Assembly (NCBI GenBank): GCA_029940235.1
Contig: JAOZRI010000189.1
Location: 1-5,039 of the forward strand
Direction of reading: 5' to 3'
From: Desulfobacula sp.
GTDB lineage: Bacteria; Desulfobacterota; Desulfobacteria; Desulfobacterales; Desulfobacteraceae
Length of the DNA stretch: 5,039 bases
Part shown: piece by piece, positions 1 through 5,039 of the stretch
How positions within the stretch are numbered: position 1 is the first letter of the stretch
Layout of the letters: the number at the start of each line of letters is the position of its first letter
The notes under the pieces: model-generated
Database searches by the model: none
What the model saw: only the letters and a program-made list of their open reading frames with translations
What the model was told of the DNA's origin: nothing
Made by a program: the position numbers and the translations under genes

Positions 1-717
1 AACAGCTCCTATACCTGTTATTATGATGAAGATTTAAATGATATTTCCCTTGGTTTTTTCCTCCATGATATTGGGAAGATCATGGTTGCAGATGAAGTTT
101 TAAATAAAAAAGGGAAATTAACAGATATAGAGTTTGAAGAGGTAAAAAAGCACTCCTATGAATACGGGGTTCAGGTTATAGAGAAGAATAAACTTCAAAA
201 TTCTGTAATTAAAAATATTATTAAATATCACCACGCCCCGCTTTATGCAGGAGAGAAAAGATGTTATCCCGATGATACGCCCCATACACAGATCCCTCTT
301 TATACAAGGATTTGTAAACTTGCTGATATTTATGATGCCATGATCTCCAAACGATGTTATAAAGAAGCCGTAAATCCCATCACTGTTGTAACTCAACTGT
401 TTCGAGAGTATGCAAAAAAAGATCATATTCTCCAGTATATTCTTCACTCCTTTGTTAAAAGCATAGGGATTTACCCTCCAGGAAGTATTGTGTTTTTAAG
501 AAACGGTCAGATGGCCTATGTACTTGAAAGTGCGGGTCCTATTGTGCTTCCCTTTACAGACAGGCAGGAAAACACCTTGAAAAACAAACCTGATCCCATA
601 AATCTTGGTGCTACAAAAATTCCAAAGGAGGCAATGATGGATTCCAGAAAAAGTGTAAAAATGCCCAAGGATGTATATGATATTCTGCCCTCCTTTATAA
701 AGCAAATAATAACATAA
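1..717 (+). CDS. HD-GYP-type metal-dependent phosphohydrolase, C-terminal part (5' end outside window)
   Basis: The frame is open from base 1, so the gene starts upstream; the first ATG in the window (82) lies just after the HD motif and is not the real start. 238 residues are visible. In window numbering, HDIGK lies at 22-26, a further His at 51 (KKHSYEYG), an HH pair at 77-78, and ADIYDA at 108-113. These match the ordered metal-ligand motifs of HD/HD-GYP phosphodiesterases, whose active members hydrolyse c-di-GMP or related nucleotides. The signature HHExxDGxGYP loop is altered: the segment runs HHAPLYAGEKRCYP (77-90), three residues longer, with no E or DG and with CYP in place of GYP. 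The region from about 155 (GIYPPGS, then LRNGQMAYVLE) matches the tail often following HD-GYP domains. The last 60 or so residues are unrecognised. The gene ends with tandem TAA codons, 23 bp before dapL, so co-transcription is plausible. Family assignment is firm; the substrate is unknown. Confidence 0.85.
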   Translation, partial: NSSYTCYYDEDLNDISLGFFLHDIGKIMVADEVLNKKGKLTDIEFEEVKKHSYEYGVQVIEKNKLQNSVIKNIIKYHHAPLYAGEKRCYPDDTPHTQIPLYTRICKLADIYDAMISKRCYKEAVNPITVVTQLFREYAKKDHILQYILHSFVKSIGIYPPGSIVFLRNGQMAYVLESAGPIVLPFTDRQENTLKNKPDPINLGATKIPKEAMMDSRKSVKMPKDVYDILPSFIKQIIT

Positions 718-728
718 TAATATGAATT

Positions 729-734
729 AAAAGG
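729..734 (+). promoter_or_regulatory. Ribosome binding site of dapL
   Basis: AAAAGG followed by a run of six T and then ATG at 741 is a modest Shine-Dalgarno match at good spacing. It supports the 741 start, which also matches the usual N-terminus of DapL. The 23-base gap after the upstream gene is too short to hold a riboswitch or a well-formed terminator. Confidence 0.55.
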
Positions 735-740
735 TTTTTT

Positions 741-1967
741 ATGATTAAAGCAAATGAACATTACAGTAAATTAAAAGCTTCCTATCTTTTTGCAGATATT
801 GCCAAAAGAGTGGAAAAATATCAGCTTGCAAACCCAGAAAAGCAGATTATCAAGCTTGGAATTGGAGATGTAACAAAAGCCCTTGCCCCTGCTGTGATCA
901 AAGGATTCCATGATGGTGTAAATGAGATGGCAGATGATGCAACTTTTCGAGGATATGGTCCAAGCCCGGGATATGAATTTTTGCGTCAGGCAATAGCCAA
1001 AAATGATTTCCAGGACAGAGGTGCTGATATAAGTGCCGATGAAATATTTGTAAGTGACGGAGCAAAGTGTGATACAGGCAATTTCCAGGAGTTATTTGCC
1101 ACAGATATTAAAGTTGCGATTCCTGATCCTGTTTATCCTGCATATCTTGATACCAATGTCATGGCAGGCAGAACCGGAGAGTTTGAAAATGGCAGGTATA
1201 ACGGCATTGTTTATATGGATTGTTTAAAAGAGAATAATTTTATGCCTGAACTTCCCAATGAAGATGTGGATCTTATTTATCTCTGTTTCCCCAATAATCC
1301 CACAGGCTCAATTGCCACAAAGCAGGAATTGAAGAAATGGGTGGATTATGCAAAGGATAACAAGGCATTGATTCTGTTTGATGCTGCCTATGAAGCCTTT
1401 ATCCGGGATAAAAACCTTCCTCGCACAATTTATGAGATTGAGGGTGCAAAAGAGGTGGCAGTTGAATTCAGGAGTTTTTCAAAGACAGCTGGGTTTACAG
1501 GAACGCGGTGTGGATTCATTGTTGTTCCAAAAGAGTGCATGATTTTTAATGCAAAAAATGAGAAAATATCTCTGCATGATATGTGGGACAGGCGGCATTC
1601 CACAAAATTTAATGGAGTCTCCTATCCTGTTCAAAAAGCGGCTTTTGCAGTCTATTCTGATGAAGGTAAAATTCAGGTCAAAAAGCAGATTGACTACTAT
1701 CTTAATAATGCTGATATAATCAGCAAAGCTGTTGAAGAACTTGGGTTTGATTATGTTGGAGGTGAACACTCTCCCTATATCTGGATAGATGGCAAAGACA
1801 AAAACTCCTGGGATTTTTTCGATCTGCTTTTAAATAAAGCTTCTGTGGTGTGTACACCCGGCGCAGGATTTGGCAGATGCGGTGAACAGTATATTAGAAT
1901 CAGTGCTTTTAACAGCCTTGAAAATGTAATTCTGGCCATGTCCCGTATTAAAGAGGCGTTGGCATGA
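741..1967 (+). CDS. dapL: LL-diaminopimelate aminotransferase
   Basis: 408 residues, a typical full length for DapL, a cytosolic fold-type I PLP enzyme. It converts L-tetrahydrodipicolinate and glutamate directly to LL-diaminopimelate and 2-oxoglutarate, bypassing the acylated DapD/DapC/DapE steps, and so feeds peptidoglycan and lysine synthesis. Visible motifs: N-terminal KLGIGDVTK (38-46); RGYGPSPGYEFLR (70-82); SDGAKCDTGN (105-114); the PLP-pocket CFPNNPTGS (182-190); FDAAYEAF (213-220), with the cofactor-contacting Asp214 and Tyr217; SFSKTAGFTGTRCGF (245-259), with Lys248 as the Schiff-base lysine and Arg256; and YIRISAF (384-390), with the substrate-carboxylate Arg386. The motifs favour DapL over a general aspartate aminotransferase. 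All key residues are intact. The start at 741 has an AAAAGG site upstream. The stop overlaps the next gene (ATGA). Co-location with moeA is not explained by pathway and looks like operon packing. Confidence 0.95.
   Translation: MIKANEHYSKLKASYLFADIAKRVEKYQLANPEKQIIKLGIGDVTKALAPAVIKGFHDGVNEMADDATFRGYGPSPGYEFLRQAIAKNDFQDRGADISADEIFVSDGAKCDTGNFQELFATDIKVAIPDPVYPAYLDTNVMAGRTGEFENGRYNGIVYMDCLKENNFMPELPNEDVDLIYLCFPNNPTGSIATKQELKKWVDYAKDNKALILFDAAYEAFIRDKNLPRTIYEIEGAKEVAVEFRSFSKTAGFTGTRCGFIVVPKECMIFNAKNEKISLHDMWDRRHSTKFNGVSYPVQKAAFAVYSDEGKIQVKKQIDYYLNNADIISKAVEELGFDYVGGEHSPYIWIDGKDKNSWDFFDLLLNKASVVCTPGAGFGRCGEQYIRISAFNSLENVILAMSRIKEALA
1951..1956 (+). promoter_or_regulatory. Ribosome binding site of the first moeA, inside dapL
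   Basis: AAGAGG lies within the last codons of dapL, seven bases before the ATG at 1964. With the ATGA stop/start overlap it supports coupled translation from dapL into moeA and fixes the moeA start. Confidence 0.65.
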
Positions 1968-3193
1968 ATCATTTTTTCAAGGTCAAAACCCTTGAAGAAG
2001 TGATGTCTTTAACAAAAGAGTTTTCTGCTGTAGAACCTGAAATAATACCTGTATCTGATGCTTTTTCAAGGGTACTTGCCAAAGACCTTTTTGCAAAGAA
2101 AGATATGCCTGGGTTTAGGCGGGCTACCATGGATGGATATGCTGTTGCTGCAAAATCCACATTTGGTGCTTCAGAGTCAAGTCCTGCATGGCTTGATATT
2201 GCAGGAACTATTCTTATGGGTGAAATTCCAGATACTATTACTCTTGAGCCAGGACAGGCTGTTAAAATTTCAACCGGTGGAATGCTCCCGAAAGGGGCTG
2301 ACAGTGTCGTTATGGTGGAGTATACGCAATTAATTGATGAAACCTGTGTGGAAATTTATAAAAGCGTAGCTCCTTTACAACATGTTATTGATGCTTCAGA
2401 GGATTTTGCCAGGCAAGATATGGTTTTGTCAAAAGGAACATTTATCCGACCTCAGGAAGCAGGCCTTGCAGCAGGTCTTGGTTTTACACAAATTGAAACC
2501 TTTAAAATACCAAAGATCGGCATAATATCCACCGGGGATGAAATTATCCCCATTGATCAAGAACCTTTGCCCGGTAAAATCCGGGATATAAATTCTTACA
2601 GCCTGGCAGGCTTTATCAAAGAAGCTTTTGCCATACCCATTATTTACGGTATTGTAAAAGATGACCCTGATGCTTTAAGAGAAGCTGTTGAAAGAGCCAT
2701 TAAAGAGACTGACATGGTGCTTATTTCAGGTGGAAGTTCTGTGGGAACAAAGGATTATACTGTGGAGGTGTTATCTTCTTTGCCTGATACGCAAATCTTG
2801 GTTCATGGCATGTCTGTAAGTCCTGGAAAACCAACAATTCTTGCAAAGTGTGGTAAAAAACCTGTTTGGGGTCTGCCGGGTCAGGTGGTATCGGCCATGG
2901 TTGTTCTTAAAATAGTTATCATACCATTTTTAAATAAACTCAAAGGGCTTAAAAAACTTGATAGAACAATCAAAATTCGTGCAAAACTTACCCGTAATAT
3001 AGCTTCAGCCCAGGGTAGAAGAGATTTTGTCAGGGTTGAACTTGTAAATAAAGACGGACAACTGCTGGCACAACCAGTTCTTGGAAAATCAGGATTAATC
3101 AAAACCATGATTCATGCAGATGGGCTCCTTGAAATCAATGATAATGTTGAGGGGCTTGAAAAAGACACAGTGGCAGATATTATTCTTTTATAA
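1964..3193 (+). CDS. moeA: Molybdopterin molybdenumtransferase MoeA, stand-alone
   Basis: 409 residues, close to the usual MoeA length of about 400-410. MoeA acts in the cytosol on adenylylated molybdopterin made by MogA/MoaB-type enzymes and inserts molybdate to form molybdenum cofactor. Visible motifs: ATMDGYAV (54-61, Asp57); STGGMLPKGADSVVMVE (103-119); SEDFA (145-149, Asp147); the MoCF-binding domain (about 183-325) with STGDE (189-193, Glu193), GKIRDINS (204-211), KDDP (232-235, Asp233), SGGSSVGTKDYT (255-266, Asp264), SPGKPT (286-291) and GLPGQVVSA (303-311); then the C-terminal beta domain (about 335-409) with GRRDFVRV. By motif, these acids correspond to the E. coli MoeA residues I recall as Asp59, Asp142, Glu188, Asp228 and Asp259. 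The lysine usual just before PGKP is Ser286, and the usual GLPGNPVSA reads GLPGQVVSA. The gene overlaps dapL by 4 bases. The metal (Mo or W) cannot be read from the sequence. Confidence 0.95.
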   Translation: MNHFFKVKTLEEVMSLTKEFSAVEPEIIPVSDAFSRVLAKDLFAKKDMPGFRRATMDGYAVAAKSTFGASESSPAWLDIAGTILMGEIPDTITLEPGQAVKISTGGMLPKGADSVVMVEYTQLIDETCVEIYKSVAPLQHVIDASEDFARQDMVLSKGTFIRPQEAGLAAGLGFTQIETFKIPKIGIISTGDEIIPIDQEPLPGKIRDINSYSLAGFIKEAFAIPIIYGIVKDDPDALREAVERAIKETDMVLISGGSSVGTKDYTVEVLSSLPDTQILVHGMSVSPGKPTILAKCGKKPVWGLPGQVVSAMVVLKIVIIPFLNKLKGLKKLDRTIKIRAKLTRNIASAQGRRDFVRVELVNKDGQLLAQPVLGKSGLIKTMIHADGLLEINDNVEGLEKDTVADIILL

Positions 3194-3301
3194 CTGCCGC
3201 AAGCAGCCTGAATTGAACACAATACCCAGAAGATTGCACACAAAAGATAAGAGTTAATCTTACAGTTAAAGTATTGTTTAAATAAAAAACGGGAAAAACA
3301 G
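3194..3301 (+). other. Spacer between the two moeA-family genes; no firm regulatory element
   Basis: This is the only sizeable gap in the window (108 bp). It is A-rich and has no open reading frame of note. A small inverted repeat, TAAGA/TCTTA (3248-3252 and 3258-3262) with a 5-base loop, is too weak and lacks a T-run, so it is not a convincing terminator. A TAAATA hexamer at 3279-3284 could be a -10 element, with TTAATC at 3254-3259 as a poor -35 at 19-base spacing; that is speculative and would leave a very short leader. I do not see the conserved structure expected of a Moco riboswitch. Read-through from the upstream moeA is the simplest reading, possibly with a secondary promoter. Confidence 0.4.
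3291..3294 (+). promoter_or_regulatory. Probable weak ribosome binding site of the moeA-PBP fusion gene
   Basis: GGGA followed by A-rich sequence sits seven bases before the ATG at 3302. It is a weak match, but there is no better start nearby: no in-frame ATG lies just upstream, and the next in-frame ATG (3332) has no better site and would shorten the N-terminus. Confidence 0.4.
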
Positions 3302-5039
3302 ATGAATACAAAACGAAATGTTTACCTTGATATGAAAAGCATTGAAGAGGCAAAAAAAATCCTCTTTGAACAATTTAAAGAGAACGAAACCAGCATTGAA
3401 ACCCTTGATGTGGTCAATGCAAAAAACAGGGTTATGGCAAAACCAGCCATTGCTGCCATATCTTCGCCTAATTTCCATGCCGCTGCCATGGATGGTATTG
3501 CAGTCCAGGCAAAAAACACCTTTGGAGCAAGTGAAGATTCTCCTGTCACCCTTGTTCCAGGCAAAAATATGTTCTGGATCAACACAGGTCATGCCATGCC
3601 TGAAGGAACCAATGCTGTCATTATGATTGAGCATCTTAATATTATTGATGACAATAATATTGAAATTGAAGCCCCGGTATTCCCCTGGCAGCATGTAAGG
3701 AAAATGGGTGAAGATATTGTTGCCACCCAATTATTATTTCCAAGAAAACATAAAATCAATTCATACTCCCTTGGCGCTCTTTTGTCAGGCGGGATATTTC
3801 AGGTGGATGTTTATGCCCTGCCAAAAGTTTTAATTATTCCAACGGGATCAGAACTCAAACAGTGGCACAAAACAAAACCATCTAAGCTTAAACCAGGAGA
3901 TGTGATAGAATCCAACTCTCTGGTTCTAAGCTCTCTTTGTGAAGATCATGGTGCACAATTTGAGGTACACACCATGCTCAAAGATAACCTTGAGAATATT
4001 AAACAAGCTGTAAAAACAGCAGCAAAGCAGGGTTATGACATGATTTGCATTATAGGCGGCTCTTCAGCTGGATCAGAAGATTTTGCAAAACCTGTTATTT
4101 CATCACTTGGAGAAGTTTTTGTCCATGGCGTTACAATGATGCCTGGAAAACCTGTAATGTTTGGAAAAGTATTTGATACTCCAATATTTGGGATTCCTGG
4201 ATATCCAGTATCCGCCATTGTCGCCTTTGAGCTTTTTGCAGGACCTCTGTTATTAAAAATGCAAAGACTTCCAAAAAGAGAGGTGAAAAACGCCCTGGTT
4301 TCTCCTGCACGGAAAATTGCTTCCAAGCTTGGCCAGGAAGAGTTTATTAGAGTAAAAATTGGTTCTGTGGATGGCAAGCTAGTCTCTTCTCAATTGCCAA
4401 GAGGCTCTGGAAGTATCACAACATTGACTGAAGCAGATGGAGTTATAAGAATTCCAAGGAATATTGAAGGAATTATAGAGAATGAAAAAGTGCAGGCAAG
4501 TTTGCTGCGCCCTTTATCCTCCATTGAAAATACAATTGTCATAACAGGTTCCCACGATAATACCCTTGATCTGCTTGCTGATCAGATAAAAAAGATCAAA
4601 GGTGATATAAGTATCTCATCAAGTCATGTGGGCAGCATGGGTGGGCTTATGGCCGTTAAAAAAGGGGCATGCCATATGGCCGGAGCACATCTGCTTGATC
4701 CTGAAGATGGCACCTATAATATCTCATATATTAAAAAATATCTTAAAGATCAGAAAATCTGGCTCATCAATCTTGTCATGAGAGACCAGGGGCTTATTGT
4801 GCCAAAAGGCAACCCTGAAAATATCCACTCCATTGAAGATTTAAAAGACAGGGGTTTGCAGTTCATCAACCGCCAGGCAGGATCTGGGACAAGGATTTTA
4901 TTTGATTATAAACTTAAAAGCCTTGGAATATCGCCGGATGAGATCAAAGGATATCAAAATGATGAATATACACATATGTCCGTAGCAGTTGCTGTTTTGT
5001 CTCAAAGGGTAGATGCAGGGCTTGGCATCCAGGCCGCTG
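3302..5039 (+). CDS. MoeA fused to a C-terminal periplasmic-binding-protein-like domain (3' end outside window)
   Basis: The frame is open for 579 codons to the right edge, so the C-terminus is missing; homologues of this architecture as I recall them suggest some 50-80 residues remain. Residues 1 to about 405 form a whole MoeA core: AAMDGIAV (61-68, Asp64), NTGHAMPEGTNAVIMIEH (94-111), PWQHVRKMGEDIVAT (128-142, Asp138), PTGSEL (180-185, Glu184), IESNS (202-206), KDN (227-229, Asp228), GGSSAGSEDF (252-261, Asp260), MPGKP (280-284), GIPGYPVSA (297-305) and EEFIRVKI (347-354). From about 410 it reads as a PBP-like domain (COG1910/PBP_like type): ITGSHDNTLDLL (414-425), SSHVGSMGGL (440-449), AGAHLLDPEDGTYN (460-473), QGLIVPKGNP (496-505), NRQAGSGTR (523-531) and DEYTHMSVAVAV (554-565). 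There is no signal peptide, so this domain is cytosolic despite its relatives being secreted. The MoeA acids are kept, but canonical TGDE is TGSE and GxIxDxN is GDVIESN. The role is probably Mo/W insertion with a binding or sensing add-on; the ligand is unknown. Confidence 0.92.
   Translation, partial: MNTKRNVYLDMKSIEEAKKILFEQFKENETSIETLDVVNAKNRVMAKPAIAAISSPNFHAAAMDGIAVQAKNTFGASEDSPVTLVPGKNMFWINTGHAMPEGTNAVIMIEHLNIIDDNNIEIEAPVFPWQHVRKMGEDIVATQLLFPRKHKINSYSLGALLSGGIFQVDVYALPKVLIIPTGSELKQWHKTKPSKLKPGDVIESNSLVLSSLCEDHGAQFEVHTMLKDNLENIKQAVKTAAKQGYDMICIIGGSSAGSEDFAKPVISSLGEVFVHGVTMMPGKPVMFGKVFDTPIFGIPGYPVSAIVAFELFAGPLLLKMQRLPKREVKNALVSPARKIASKLGQEEFIRVKIGSVDGKLVSSQLPRGSGSITTLTEADGVIRIPRNIEGIIENEKVQASLLRPLSSIENTIVITGSHDNTLDLLADQIKKIKGDISISSSHVGSMGGLMAVKKGACHMAGAHLLDPEDGTYNISYIKKYLKDQKIWLINLVMRDQGLIVPKGNPENIHSIEDLKDRGLQFINRQAGSGTRILFDYKLKSLGISPDEIKGYQNDEYTHMSVAVAVLSQRVDAGLGIQAA

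Noticed and set aside
118..447. 109-codon open frame on the minus strand
   Set aside because: Antisense to the HD-GYP catalytic motifs; Ile/Phe-rich composition as expected from the reverse of AT-rich coding DNA.
718..740. Possible lysine riboswitch or promoter ahead of dapL
   Set aside because: Only 23 bases are available, far too few for a riboswitch, and no promoter hexamer pair is visible.
2058..2333. 91-codon open frame on the plus strand inside moeA
   Set aside because: It is in another frame of a well-supported MoeA and has Leu/Gln-rich, low-information content with no convincing start signal.
3248..3262. Possible transcription terminator (TAAGA/TCTTA hairpin)
   Set aside because: The stem is only five mostly A-T pairs and no T-run follows.
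3278..3730. 150-codon open frame on the minus strand
   Set aside because: It lies opposite the fused moeA gene, whose protein matches family motifs throughout this stretch. The antisense translation resembles no family I know and is an antisense shadow.
4033..4377. 114-codon open frame on the minus strand
   Set aside because: Antisense to the MoeA core motifs GGSSAGSEDF through GIPGYPVSA; no recognisable protein.
3302..5039. Possible frameshift or gene fusion artefact joining MoeA to the PBP-like domain
   Set aside because: The frame is continuous with no stop, and family-like sequence runs through the junction (about 400-415). The architecture is known from other prokaryotes, so the fusion looks genuine.

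Overview
This window comes from an AT-rich bacterial chromosome. It carries four tightly packed genes, all on the + strand. The most likely source is a sulfate-reducing deltaproteobacterium (Desulfobacterota, perhaps near Desulfobacula/Desulfobacter). That is inferred from three things: the DapL type of lysine/diaminopimelate synthesis, a stand-alone MoeA paired with a MoeA fused to a periplasmic-binding-protein-like (PBP-like) domain, and the base composition. The sequence alone does not prove the taxon. I see no tRNA, rRNA, CRISPR, insertion sequence or phage gene.

Layout: (1) 1-717 is the C-terminal part of an HD-GYP-type phosphohydrolase, cut by the left edge. Its HD metal-ligand motifs are intact, but its GYP loop is degenerate. 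(2) 741-1967 is complete dapL, LL-diaminopimelate aminotransferase. (3) 1964-3193 is a complete stand-alone MoeA, molybdopterin molybdenumtransferase. It overlaps dapL by 4 bases (ATGA), so translation is probably coupled. (4) A 108-bp spacer (3194-3301) is followed by a second MoeA-family gene at 3302. This gene stays open to the right edge and is cut there. It has a full MoeA core (about residues 1-405) fused to a PBP-like domain (COG1910 / PBP_like type, from about residue 410).

How the genes fit together: the two MoeA proteins probably act in the last step of molybdenum (or tungsten) cofactor synthesis, insertion of the metal into molybdopterin. The fused domain may give one paralog an oxyanion- or cofactor-related binding function. 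DapL makes LL-diaminopimelate for peptidoglycan and lysine and has no direct biochemical link to MoeA, so the grouping looks like operon packing. The HD-GYP protein suggests a nearby signalling gene, possibly co-transcribed. The least ordinary features are the MoeA / MoeA-PBP pair with its divergent active-site motifs and the degenerate HD-GYP protein. All are variants of known families, and I found no clear evidence of an entirely new system.
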